64,000 bases of DNA from Chionoecetes opilio (taxonomy: Eukaryota > Arthropoda > Malacostraca > Decapoda > Majidae), in NCBI GenBank assembly GCA_016584305.1, contig JACEEZ010003837.1:294323-358322 (forward strand), written 5' to 3'. Positions 22,686-34,800 of the stretch are shown piece after piece. The position numbers were made by a program, and so were the translations under genes. The notes beneath the pieces are model-generated. The model was not told the origin of the DNA and did not search any database. It saw only the letters and a program-made list of their open reading frames with translations. Each line of letters starts with the position of its first letter. Position 1 is the stretch's first letter.

Positions 22686-25600
22686 TCACAATTCACCCTT
22701 TCAGCTATCATAATTCACTCTTTCAGCTATAATTCCTCTTTCAGCTATCATAATTCACTCTTTCAGCTATCATAATTCCCTCTTTCAGCTATAATTCACT
22801 CTTTCAGCTATCATAATTCACTCTTTCAGCTATCATAATTCACTCTTTCAGCTATCATAATTCACCCTTTCAGCTATCATAATTCACCCTTTCAGCTATC
22901 ATAATTCACTCTTTCAGCTATCATAATTCACTCTTTCAGCTATCATAATTCACTCTTTCAGCTATCATAATTCACTCTTTCAGCTATCATAATTCACCCT
23001 TTCAGCTATCATAATTCACCCTTTCAGCTATCATAATTCACTCTTTAAGCTATCATAATTCACTCTTTCAGCTATCATAATTCACTCTTTCAGCTATCAT
23101 AATTCACTCTTTCAGCTATCATAATTCACTCTTTCAGCTATCATAATTCACCCTTTCAGCTATCATAATTCACCCTTTCAGCTATCATAATTCACCCTTT
23201 CAGCTATCATAATTCACTCTTTCAGCTATCATAATTCACTCTTTCAGCTATCATAATTCCCTCTTTCAGCTATCATAATTCCCTCTTTCAGCTATCATAA
23301 TTCCCTCTTTCAGCTATCATAATTCCCTCTTTCAGCTATCATAATTCCCTCTTTCAGCTATCATAATTCCCTCTTTCATCTATCATAATTCCCTCTTTCA
23401 GCTATCATAATTCACCCTTTCAGCTATCATAATTCACCCTTTCAGCTATCATAATTCACTCTTTCAGCTATCATAATTCACTCTTTCAGCTATAATTCAC
23501 TCTTTCAGCTATCATAATTCACCCTTTCAGCTATCATAATTCACTCTTTCAGCTATCATAATTCACCCTTTCAGCTATCATAATTCCCTCTTTCAGCTAT
23601 CATAATTCCCTCTTTCAGCTATCATAATTCCCTCTTTCAGCTATAATTCCCTCTTTCAGCTATCATAATTCACTCTTTCAGCTATCATAATTCACTCTTT
23701 CAGCTATCATAATTCACTCTTTCAGCTATCACAATTCACTCTTTCATCTATCATAATTCACCCTTTCAGCTATCATAATTCACCCTTTCAGCTATCATAA
23801 TTCCCTCTTTCAGCTATCATAATTCCCTCTTTCAGCTATCATAATTCACTCTTTCAGCTATCATAATTCACCCTTTCAGCTATCATAATTCCCTCTTTCA
23901 GCTATCATAATTCCCTCTTTCAGCTATCATAATTCCCTCTTTCAGCTATCATAATTCACCCTTTCAGCTATCATAATTCACTCTTTCAGCTATCATAATT
24001 CCCTCTTTCAGCTATCATAATTCCCTCTTTCAGCTATCATAATTCCCTCTTTCAGCTATAATTCCCTCTTTCAGCTATCATAATTCACTCTTTCAGCTAT
24101 CATAATTCCCTCTTTCAGCTATCATAATTCCCTCTTTCAGCTATCATAATTCCCTCTTTCAGCTATCATAATTCACTCTTTCAGCTATCATAATTCACTC
24201 TTTCAGCTATCATAATTCACTCTTTCAGCTATCATAATTAACTCTTTCAGCTATCATAATTCACTCTTTCAGCTATCATAATTCACTCTTTCAGCTATCA
24301 TAATTCACCCTTTCAGCTATCATAATTCACCCTTTCAGCTATCATAATTCACTCTTTCAGCTATCATAATTCACTCTTTCAGCTATCATAATTCCCTCTT
24401 TCAGCTATCATAATTCCCTCTTTCAGCTATCATAATTCCCTCTTTCAGCTATCATAATTCCCTCTTTCAGCTATCATAATTCACCCATCATAATTCCCTC
24501 TTTCAGCTATCATAATTCACCCTTTCAGCTATCATAATTCCCTCTTTCAGCTATCATAATTCCCTCTTTCAGCTATCATAATTCACTCTTTCAGCTATCA
24601 TAATTCCCTCTTTCAGCTATCATAATTCACTCTTTCAGCTATCATAATTCACTCTTTCAGCTATCATAATTCACCCTTTCAGCTATCATAATTCACCCTT
24701 TCAGCTATCATAATTCACTCTTTCAGCTATCATAATTCCCTCTTTCAGCTATCATAATTCCCTCTTTCAGCTATCATAATTCCCTCTTTCAGCTATCATA
24801 ATTCCCTCTTTCAGCTATCATAATTCACTCTTTCAGCTATCATAATTCACTCTTTCAGCTATCATAATTCCCTCTTTCAGCTATCATAATTCACTCTTTC
24901 AGCTATCATAATTCCCTCTTTCAGCTATCATAATTCCCTCTTTCAGCTATCATAATTCACCCTTTCAGCTATCATAATTCACTCTTTCAGCTATCATAAT
25001 TCACTCTTTCAGCTATCATAATTCCCTCTTTCAGCTATCATAATTCACCCTTTCAGCTATCATAATTCACTCTTTCAGCTATCATAATTCCCTCTTTCAG
25101 CTATCATAATTCCCTCTTTCAGCTATCATAATTCACCCTTTCAGCTATCATAATTCCCTCTTTCAGCTATCATAATTCCCTCTTTCAGCTATCATAATTC
25201 CCTCTTTCAGCTATCATAATTCACCCTTTCAGCTATCATAATTCACTCTTTCAGCTATCATAATTCACCCTTTCAGCTATCATAATTCACCCTTTCAGCT
25301 ATCATAATTCACTCTTTCAGCTATCATAATTCCCTCTTTCAGCTATCATAATTCCCTCTTTCAGCTATCATAATTCCCTCTTTCAGCTATCATAATTCCC
25401 TCTTTCAGCTATCATAATTCCCTCTTTCAGCTATCATAATTCCCTCTTTCAGCTATCATAATTCCCTCTTTCAGCTATCATAATTCACTCTTTCAGCTAT
25501 CATAATTCACTCTTTCAGCTATCATAATTCACCCTTTCAGCTATCATAATTCCCTCTTTCAGCTATCATAATTCCCTCTTTCAGCTATCATAATTCACTC

Positions 25601-25885
25601 TTTCAGCTATCATAATTCACTCTTTCAGCTATCATAATTCACCCTTTCAGCTATCATAATTCACTCTTTCAGCTATCATAATTCACCCTTTCAGCTATCA
25701 TAATTCACCCTTTCAGCTATCATAATTCCCTCTTTCAGCTATCATAATTCCCTCTTTCAGCTATCATAATTCCCTCTTTCAGCTATCATAATTCCCTCTT
25801 TCAGCTATAATTCCCTCTTTCAGCTATCATAATTCACTCTTTCAGCTATCATAATTCACTCTTTCAGCTATCATAATTCACTCTT
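22686..25885. repeat. 3.2 kb array of 22-bp unit CTTTCAGCTATCATAATTCACT
   Basis: About 145 units differing mainly at the last positions (CACT, CACC or CCCT). A few units lack the internal TCA (AGCTATAATTC). Blocks of the same variant order recur, so growth was by multi-unit duplication. Every frame is stopped. Confidence 0.97.
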
Positions 25886-26090
25886 TTCTGACATATAAGA
25901 TGCATTCAATATCTGCCTGACCAACCCTCTTCCTCCTTTTTATTTCCCACCTTATTCTTATTCTTCAACTGCTCTTCTGACTTTTTTCCAAATTGTCAAT
26001 TAAAAGGAATGGAAGATAGAGAACGAGGAGGATGACGAGGAGGATGAATACAAAGGAATTAGCAAACAGCAGCATATATTCTCGTGCCTC

Positions 26091-26303
26091 TTAACCCCTT
26101 CACACCCAGATTTTTCCTTGCTATATAAAAAATCGTCTGTTATTAGCCATAAAATAACGAAAAGTCACTTAATATACCAAATTAGTTAGTGGACAAGGAT
26201 ACTAAACAGGTCATATCTATAAAATATTGCTTATATACACTAAAAATCGTATAATTGTACCCAAATTACAATGGAAATTACGTTCTGGGTCTCAAGGGGT
26301 TAA
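26091..26303 (-). mobile_element. TTAA-flanked MITE, family A copy 11
   Basis: Both TTAA flanks intact, with CCCCTTCACACCCAG left end. Confidence 0.9.
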
Positions 26304-26525
26304 TAGCAGTCTCCCATCACAACCCTTCAGTGCTTGGTGATGAACTAGTCTTACTTTGAGAGTGTATACCTGTTACCGAGGCTCGTCATTCTACAACATA
26401 GCAACCATTAAACATATGTACAAGCTTTATCCAAACTTAAATGACACACCCACACGCGCACACACTCATTTTGTTCATATATCACCAGTCTTAAGTTCTA
26501 AAGCAAGGAACATAGGTTAGGTAAG

Positions 26526-27260
26526 TACAGGGAGGTTCCGAAGATACGAGCAGTTAGGTTCCACCTGGCATACTCGTAAAGCGAAATCTCGTATAACGAA
26601 ACACATAACTAATGGTAAAATATAGGTTTGGTTCCAGGACCATCAATTAAAAAAAAAAAAAAAAAAAAAAACTTGTTTTTCAAGCTAAAATAAACTATAG
26701 TAAACACAACAAACACACAGCGTCTATATTACCCACACTGTACTACCTATTCTGTAGAAAAAGCATTCTGAAAGAGAAAATAGCACACAAAATAACATAA
26801 CTGCACATTAATTAAACATAAAACATGCATAACAAGCAAAAAAGACGTAATGTAGGGGATGCCGCGTGATACAAGAGAAGGTAGTGTAGCGGTCCCAAGG
26901 TTGGGGCTGCACACCTGCTAATTACCCCTAAAGGTCAGGCCGCGCCATATGCTTAATTACCCTTCAGGTCACGCCTTGCTAGGGGTGACCTGACTGCGGT
27001 CCCAAGGTTGGGGCCGCACACCTGCTAATTACCCCTAAATATCAGGCCGCTCTGACCTCACTGAGGTCAACCAAATCCCCCTTTGTCCAGCCTGGGAGTG
27101 GTAGGGCGCGCATTTTGAACTTGATAATTTTACTCAACCCAGTTTGAATGTCGTATCATTGGATTTTCGATCTCTTATATTGAAAATAGACCCTAATTTA
27201 TACATCTCGTATCATCGGATTCTCGTATACCGAATGCTCGTATAACGGGACCTCCCTGTA
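26526..27260. mobile_element. pogo/Tigger-like MITE, TA-flanked
   Basis: TA-CAGGGAGGTTCCG at the left and CGGGACCTCCCTG-TA at the right. The subterminal text (CTCGTATAACGAAAC, GGTTCCAGGACCA) resembles Tigger-type ends. It contains a 22-A run (26649-26670) and an internal duplication of CGGTCCCAAGGTTGGGGC with the GCACACCTGCTAATTACCCC that follows (about 26890 and 26998). No transposase frame. Confidence 0.75.
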
Positions 27261-27655
27261 CATAATATCTACTAGAAATATCAGAAGGTACAAATACGTT
27301 TTGAGATCTTTGCCTCCCAGGGGATAAACACTAAACGAAGACACTGACAATCTTGGTGAATATGATAAAAGACAACAAATATTTTACTTAACTTAGAAAA
27401 AAAGCTTAAAAGCTTGAGTCTTGAAACAAAAGTGGAAATAGGAATGTGGAGTTTAAATAACCTTGGCATGATTTACATTCTGCAGCTTCTTACATCAACT
27501 TATCATTCTTTACAGCTTCTTACGCTGCTTATTTCCTTACTTCATCAAGGAAGAAAGAAAGAAAGAAGATTAATTGAAGATTGATTGACCAAAGAAGGTT
27601 GTGGAAGATGCTACGAGCTTGTTAAAGACTACGACTATCCTGAGCTTAGGAGTGA

Positions 27656-27820
27656 CGCCACCAAACTGAGACCATAAGCCACCAAACTGAGACCATAAGC
27701 CACCAAACTGAGACCATAAGCCACCAAACTGAGACCATAAGCCACCAAACTGAGACCATAAGCCACCAAACTGAGACCATAAGCCACCAAACTGAGACCA
27801 TAAGCCACCAAACTGAGAAC
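27656..27820. repeat. 21-bp minisatellite ACCATAAGCCACCAAACTGAG, 8 copies
   Basis: Near-perfect head-to-tail units. The long open frame across it (MVSVWWL repeats on the minus strand) is a by-product of the unit being 21 bp. Confidence 0.93.
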
Positions 27821-27971
27821 CCTTCCCTTAGGAAGGTTAAGGTTAAGTTAGGTAAATCTACGAGTTGTTGCACCGTGCCCTGTGGCTTCTGAACAATGCA
27901 CTCATGGAGAGAGAGAAGCCACGGAGAAAACCTTGAAGCATTACACACACACACACACACAGCACACCTAC

Positions 27972-28183
27972 ATGAGTGAGTGAGTGAGGGGAAGGAGTGT
28001 GAGTGAGTGAGGGGGAGTGTGAGTGAGTGAGGGGAGTGAGTGAGTGAGTGAGGGGAAGGAGTGTGAGTGAGTGAGGGGAAGGAGTGTGAGTGAGTGAGGG
28101 GAAGGAGTGTGAGTGAGTGAGGGGAAGGAGTGTGAGTGAGTGAGGGGAAGGAGTGTGAGTGAGTGAGGGGAAGGAGTGAGTAT
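27972..28183. repeat. GAGTGAGTGAGGGGAAGGAGTGT minisatellite
   Basis: About nine 20-24 bp units, preceded by a (CA)n tract at 27943-27961. Confidence 0.92.
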
Positions 28184-28219
28184 GAGGCAGCCTGTTCATC
28201 CTCCTACATGATGAGGAGC

Positions 28220-28761
28220 ACGAGGAGCAGAGCTGGGCAGAATTTAAATACATTTGTATTGAAATACATTTGTGTATTTAGAAATGTATTTATAAATACA
28301 TTGGTTGTCATTTATTTAAATACAGTATTTAAATACTTTTATGAGTATTTAAATACATTGTATTTAAATACTCATAATATAAAACTGCAAATACTTTTTT
28401 ATCAGTTAATTTGGCCATAAACCCGCCCCACTATCTGGCAACCCTGATGTTAGTGAACCAGTGCTTCCACTTGCAAGGAAATTTCCTTATTTTTAGGAAA
28501 TTTAGGCCTGAGAAGGAAATTTCTAAGGAAACTCAAAATCTAAGGAAATCCTAAGGAAATCCACTTTTTTCGGATATGTTAAAATTTGTGTGTATTTAAA
28601 ATGTATTTACATATGTATTTAAATACAACTGATGTATTTAGTATTTAGTATTTAAATACATTCGCAAAATGTATTTAGTACTTAAATACATTTATCCCAT
28701 GTATTTAGTATTTAGTATTTAAATACATTCAATGTATTTAGTGCCCAGCTCTGATGAGGAG
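28220..28761. mobile_element. hAT-type MITE, second copy of the GTATTTAAATAC family
   Basis: Element 28228-28753, starting CAGAGCTGGGCA and ending TGCCCAGCTCTG. The flanks ACGAGGAG and ATGAGGAG form an 8-bp duplication with one mismatch. Collinear with 14791-15323, including the central AAGGAAATTTCC block. Confidence 0.88.
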
Positions 28762-28782
28762 ACACACATGAGGTGATCTATG

Positions 28783-28951
28783 TACACACACACACACACA
28801 CACACACCACACACACACGCCTCACAGGAAAACAACATGACCAAAATTATAGCAATTCTTGTGCATACAGTGTGATCTGAGAAGTGTTGTCTTGCATATA
28901 TATTGTACACCACATCACTGTACACTGGCTTACCTACATACTAGTCCCAGG

Positions 28952-28980
<29 letters not shown>
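28783..28980. repeat. (CA)n microsatellites
   Basis: Two (CA)n tracts (28783-28818 and 28954-28980) separated by unique sequence. The second abuts the next hAT MITE. Confidence 0.9.
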
Positions 28981-28987
<7 letters not shown>

Positions 28988-29493
28988 CTGGGCAGTATTT
29001 AAATAATTTGTATTTAAATACATTTGTGTATTTAGAACAGTATTTATAAATACATTGGTTTTCATGTATTTAAATACTACAGTATTTAAATACTTTAATG
29101 AGTATTTAAATACATTGTATTTAAATACTCAAAATATGAAAATGTAAATACCTATTTTTCAGTTAATTACTCAATAATCTCAATTACTCAAGTTAATTAA
29201 TCAATTAATTAATTGAATATACAATAGGTAAGTATCCTTTATCATTTGTCAAGCATTTTATATTGTTAATCATGAATTACTGAATAGCTACACGTTAAGA
29301 TTTGTGTGTATTTAAAATGTATTTACAAATGTATTTAAATACAATTGATGTATTTAGTATTTAGATACATTCGTAAAATATATTTAGTATTTGGTATTTA
29401 GATACATTTCTCCCATGTATTTATATATTTAGTATTTAAATACATTCAATGTATTTAGTGCCCAGCTCTGCACACACACACACACACACACAC
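28981..29493. mobile_element. hAT-type MITE, third copy, inserted in (CA)n
   Basis: From CAGAAAGCTGGGCA (28981) to TGCCCAGCTCTG (29470), bounded on both sides by (CA)n, consistent with a CACACACA duplication. Its central part differs from the other two copies: the AAGGAAATTT block is replaced by TTAATTAATTGA-rich sequence. Confidence 0.82.
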
Positions 29494-30130
29494 GAATCCT
29501 AATACTTGTCCATACATATGTTGCCTGGTGACCACTTTCCTGACATGGTGTTAACATTTTTTTTGTAATAACTAAAACAGGCCAGATACAGTTACTCCCT
29601 CACACACTATGTATTTACTTTTACAATATATACATAAGAGCATAAGAACATAAGGAAGCTACAAGAGGCCGCGAGACCTACACTTGGTAGCTCCTGTTCA
29701 ATTTCTTCCCTCCTTTTCTCAGCCATAATTCTCAAGACTAACATAAATAATTGCGTTTCATGTTTAAGACCAGATTGATTGATTTAATGCCAAAAAGGTG
29801 AATGTGCCAGACATCAGAGGTCATATGGCACTATGGCAAAGCATAAAAAGGGGTCAGGGGTTATAGAGACAGTGTGAAACGGTGAGGGAAGGGGAGAGGA
29901 ATGGAATGTTACAGCAGGAGGGTTAGGTCAGAGGAAGGATGTGGATTTGTTGGAGGAAGGAGATTAAATTATTCAGGGAGAAGGAGGGGATTTTAGACCT
30001 GAAGAAGATGGGCACAACTAAGTAAGGTCAAGCAGCGTGTATGTGACAGTCACTCTGTGTTGACCTTATACTGTCAGGCCTCAGTAGGGTCTACGGCTCA
30101 ACACTAAGTCACGGCACAGTGAAAAGTAAC
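29494..30130. other. Gene-free stretch with a CR1 tail
   Basis: A minus-strand CR1 3' end lies at about 29636-29697 (CATAAGAACATAAGGAAGC to GGTAGCTCCTG). The rest is unassigned. Confidence 0.6.
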
Positions 30131-30343
30131 TTAACCCCTTGAGGCCCAGAATGTAATTTCCATTGTAATTTGACTACCATTAGACAATTTTTAGTTAATA
30201 TAAGCAATATTTTATGGATACGACCTGCTTAGTACCCTTGTCCACTAGCAAATTTGGTGTATTCAGTTACTTTTCAAAATTTTATGGCTTGACAACATAC
30301 AAATTTTTAAAGCAAAGGAAAGATCTGGGCATGAAGGGGTTAC
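30131..30343 (+). mobile_element. MITE family A copy 12
   Basis: Left TTAA-CCCCTTGAGGCCCAGA; right AAGGGGTTAC. Confidence 0.87.
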
Positions 30344-30780
30344 AATGTAAACAGTAGCTTAGTAAGAGTAACTTAATGACCAGGCCTGCCGCACACAATG
30401 AACACTTTATTGCTTACTAAAACCCTTAAGTAGATTTATTCTGTTATTCATATGTGTTTTTGTAACTTAATGAGCAAGCCTAAAGTACCGTACACAATTA
30501 ACACTTTATTTTGGTGCTAAAATCCAAAGTAGACTTATTTGTATGTGTTTTCCTCGGTGGATGATAGTAAGCTACTGTGACTTATGTTTGTGTGTGGCCA
30601 GACTGAGTTACTATACCCATCAATATTTAGTTGTGGGCATCAGGTTTACAGCCACACCTGATGACCACCATGATCCAGGCCTGCCTCACACTGGTGGCGG
30701 CTGCTCACTGAGATCTGGTAGCTATTGAAAGTATTTTTGCCACATGATCTTAGTTGCATCACCAGTAACCTCTGATCATC

Positions 30781-30840
<60 letters not shown>

Positions 30841-31600
30841 CCTCTACAGTGTGCCAGTACGTACACAGCTATTGTTACAAACTATTCTAATGTTGATTTC
30901 CATTTCGGCTTTTGTATATCCCCATAATTGTATCTTAAATAATTTGCCCCAGAAAAATAGTTGCAAGCCTGCAAATGTTGCCCCAACCTTTCCCTTATGT
31001 GTTAGTATAATGTACAGCATTCTATCAATCCATTACATGCACTGCTCCGGCAGTTTTCAACAAACTAAGTCATATACATCAATCTCATTAAAATAAATCA
31101 ATAATCTAAGTGTTCCCTGGGCCTTCCCTACAGTCCCCACACACAGGGATACAAGGTGTTATATCACGGCAAGGAGTCCCCACAGGAGGCTGCCACACAC
31201 AGCCACCCCAACACCCTCCCAACCAAGGGTAATATATATATACTCCACACCCACCCAACAGTCCACCTTGGGAGCGTGGGTGGACAGACACTCAAACACT
31301 CTCCCGTCATCACAACACACGCTGCTTTGTACAACACCTCCTGGGATAACACACACTTTGCCTTGGACATTAGAAGTATGAAACACTTTCCACCCGAATG
31401 GAAAAAATGTACAGTACTATTACAGTAACAGCTTGTCACCTTGTCATGGAATTGCCTTCCATAAAACGTTCTACCCCATATGATACAAAATACACTCACC
31501 TTTAAGTACAAAATGGCAGAGAATACAGCTACAGCAGCTCTTGAGAAGGGTTGTAGTAGTCGTGGACGTAAGTAGTTCCCCTAGTGGTGTGTAGCCAGGC
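30344..31600. other. Gene-free stretch with a long (CA)n
   Basis: A (CA)n tract of about 58 bp covers 30782-30839. This lies downstream of TTC39C and may include its 3' untranslated region, but no polyadenylation site could be fixed. Confidence 0.45.
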
Positions 31601-31613
31601 GCACACACACACG

Positions 31614-31698
<85 letters not shown>

Positions 31699-31712
31699 CG
31701 GACACACACACA
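31601..31712. repeat. (CA)n directly after the TTC39C stop codon
   Basis: The plus-strand (CA)n tract ends a few bases from the TTC39C stop (31715-31717), so the 3' UTR begins with about 100 bp of (GU)n. Confidence 0.9.
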
Positions 31713-31714
31713 CC

Positions 31715-31828
31715 CTAGGGAAGACTTTTGAGGGCCGAGTGGACCCTGACAGTAAGGCGGTTCTCAAAGTCGTAACCCTGGTAGTTGTCTCGCACGTCCT
31801 CCAGACACTTCCGTCCCTCCTCCAGCGT
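31715..31828 (-). CDS. TTC39C: TTC39C coding exon 11 (residues 617-653, stop)
   Basis: Encodes TLEEGRKCLEDVRDNY, GYDFENRLTVRVHSAL and the TAG stop. The GYDFENRL motif is the family's C-terminal signature. Confidence 0.93.
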   Translation of the reverse strand, partial: TLEEGRKCLEDVRDNYQGYDFENRLTVRVHSALKSLP

Positions 31829-34800
31829 CTGCCAAGGAAGGATTGCTGCCGTCAAAACATCAGCAGCCACGGAACATAAAAGGTGATCCAAATATATACA
31901 CTCCCATCAACTATTTTAAGGGAAACTAAAAAAAAAAATTGGGTCTCATGAAGATCCGCCAGCCCAGCTATTTTTGGGGTGTCCGATCTTCCTGTGGGTG
32001 AGAGTGGTTTGATAACCCAGTAAGGTTAGGTTGCGTAACCAATATCCAGGTTAAGTTAGTGAACTAGCGGGGAGTTCTCGGGGGCTGCAACCCCTGTTAG
32101 GCCACCCCAAAAATAGCTGGGCTGGCGGATCTTCATGAGATCCGATAAAAGTTGATCCAAATATACAACTCTAAATTCAGGCGACGATACGTAGCTACTA
32201 TTCCATACGTACGATACATATATGTACGTATATACGTACTATTCGACGATACGTCCCCCACTATTCTATTTGCTTAGTGCTCCCATCAACTATTTTGAGG
32301 GTGGCTAACAAAAAAATAATAATTTATCTCTACTTAAGTGTCTTTTATGACCCTGGCGTGGCCACCCTAGATCCCCCACCTGGTCTGAGGCGGCCAGCAG
32401 CAGACCCAGCTCGTAGAGGGCGAAGGCGGGCACACACAGCTCCTGGGTGTTGGCTTGGCCGTGCTGGACGCTGAGGCGCAGGTGGTGCTCGGTGTCCGGC
32501 GTGGGGCCGGCCAGGGTGTCCAGCAGGGCGGCCAGCAGGAGGTGCCGCAGCCCCTCTGCCTCACCACACGGCGCCATGCCACGCAGCTCTGCACCAACAC
32601 AGGGTGCATGTTCAACTATGTTACTTAAGATGTACTTTATTTATATATCACAAAAGGACTGGCCAAGGGCAAAAGAAAAGAGGTAACACAAAGCCCACTT
32701 AGTTGGCAGTCCCTATAAAGAAGACAGTAAGAGAATAAAAAAAGGGGGTGGGAAAATTTTGTTCGGGAGGTGTCTGTGCTCAACTTATGTTACTTAAGAT
32801 GTATTCACTAATTGGCTCCCACTAATTAGTGGCAGAAGACAGCACGAGATACAGCAATGCAATGGCCGGTGAGAGACCAAGACATTATTTCCCCCAAGCC
32901 TTTATCACATGTCTTCCTCTAAAGGGATGCAAGCCACGTTAGAGAATGACTGGTATTATAGTTACAAGGATGATGATGTCATAAGAACATAAGAACATTA
33001 GAAAATAAGGAGAATAGGGAGAATAGACAGTCAATAGATTGTCAGCGGGAATACACCGTTGCCTACCTTCCACCATTTGAAGGCGGTGCTGGGTTGAGCA
33101 TGAGGAGAGAGCATTCCAGAGGTAGAGCAGCTCATAGGCACGCAGCAGGCAGTATTCCCGGGGCACAGCGCCACTCTGGGACTGTTAGGGGCAAAGGCAG
33201 ACACGTGAGGGCAGGCACACACACACACATACTGAAGGCTATACTCAATGTAAGACGTAAGGCATCAATCAGGTAGTAGTAGTTATAGGTAGTAGGTAAT
33301 AGGTAGTCATAGGCAGGTAGGTATAGTCATAGGTAGTAGGGTCAAGTAGGTTATATATGAGGTGCCATCAAAAAATTAAAAAAATTAAAATTAAGGGGCA
33401 CCTTGAGGGCTCGGCGCAGCAGGAATGCCTCAAGGGCGTGGTTGGGGCGCCGCACCAGGCTGGGCACCTCCTGCAGCCCCGCCAGGCAGTCCTCCTCCCG
33501 CCCACAGGCGCCCAGGCACACTGACCCACACACAGGAGAAACACTACTTTACTACAGGAAAAACAGAGGCTCTATGGATGCAGTTCAGCCTCTGATTATA
33601 AGTGACATTCCTCATCAAAAAAATAGAATTGTTAAATGAAAGGGATATGCAGTGAAAACTGAAAAGAAAACATTGCCCCCTTCCCTGCACTCACCGGCGG
33701 AGATGTAGGCGTAGAAGCTCTTGGACCAGCGTGACTCCCTCTTGAGGTTGGTGAAGGCACCCTGGGCGGGGAGCCAGTTCAGCTGCAGCAGGTGGCACCA
33801 GGCCACCTCGTGCAGCGCCAGCAGCTGCAGCTCCCGCTGGGGGGTCACCTGCAGGGCCCCGCGGTAGGCCACCAGGGCCGTGCTGATGTCACCCTGAAGA
33901 CCAACCACCCACATGATAGATACATACACTCTTGTCTTATGTTTCCTTCTCCTGCATACAATCTCTTATACAATATCTCATGATATGTGGAATAGCCTGG
34001 ACAGTGAAATTATAGATGCCAAAAGTATTCATGTTTTTTAAAAGTAAGACATCAGTTGTCTAAATAATCCAACCAGCACACCCATCTATCCCCTGCGTCC
34101 CGGCCACCCACCTGCAGCCGGTGCACTCTGCCCCGGAAGAAGAGGAAGAGGGCGGCTTGGGAGTAGCTGTGCTGTGCCTCCTGCAGCAGCAGATGGGCCG
34201 CCTCCACCCCGGCCCTCACCTTGCCGCCGTCCAGGGCAAAGAACGGCCGCACGATGGTGTGGTACCACAGCAGCGTCAGGCTGTGTTAAGGGGAGCAGGG
34301 ATTACACGGACTGGCATATACCATAGCTAACAGTGTTATGGTATAAGCTGATGTAACACTAGGCTTCACTCCTGGCTACTGGCAACTCAGCCCCTTGCTA
34401 GTACCCAAGAGCTGAACTTTCCATTATATCTGTCTAAAAAAGAATGAAATTTGGATTAAGAATGACGCTGGATAGGAACTCTTCTTTTTTTATCTAATTT
34501 GTCTTGAATCGTCAGCCTTTAGCCATCTCTCTAAGCCATGACACACAGAGGTAGGCACACTCCCGAGGGTGAGGCACAGTAACGGGTGAGTAGGAACCAA
34601 GGATAATAAATATATATAAATCTCTCTATACTGTCCCTGGCAGGCACTCACGTGGCGAGGGGGGCGCGCATGTCGTGGGACTTGCGGGTGAACATGAGGG
34701 CGGAGAGGCCGGCCAGGCGGTCGCCCTGCATGCCCAGCACGTTGACCAGGCGCAGCAGGGAGGGCGGCAGCAGCGAGGTGCACAGCTGGAACAGGCCGTA

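Noticed and set aside
27646..27960. MVSVWWL repeat peptide
   Set aside because: A 21-bp satellite keeps any frame open; no start or conservation evidence.
30851..31511. Several short frames downstream of TTC39C
   Set aside because: They lie in the probable 3' flank, overlap on both strands and have no motifs.
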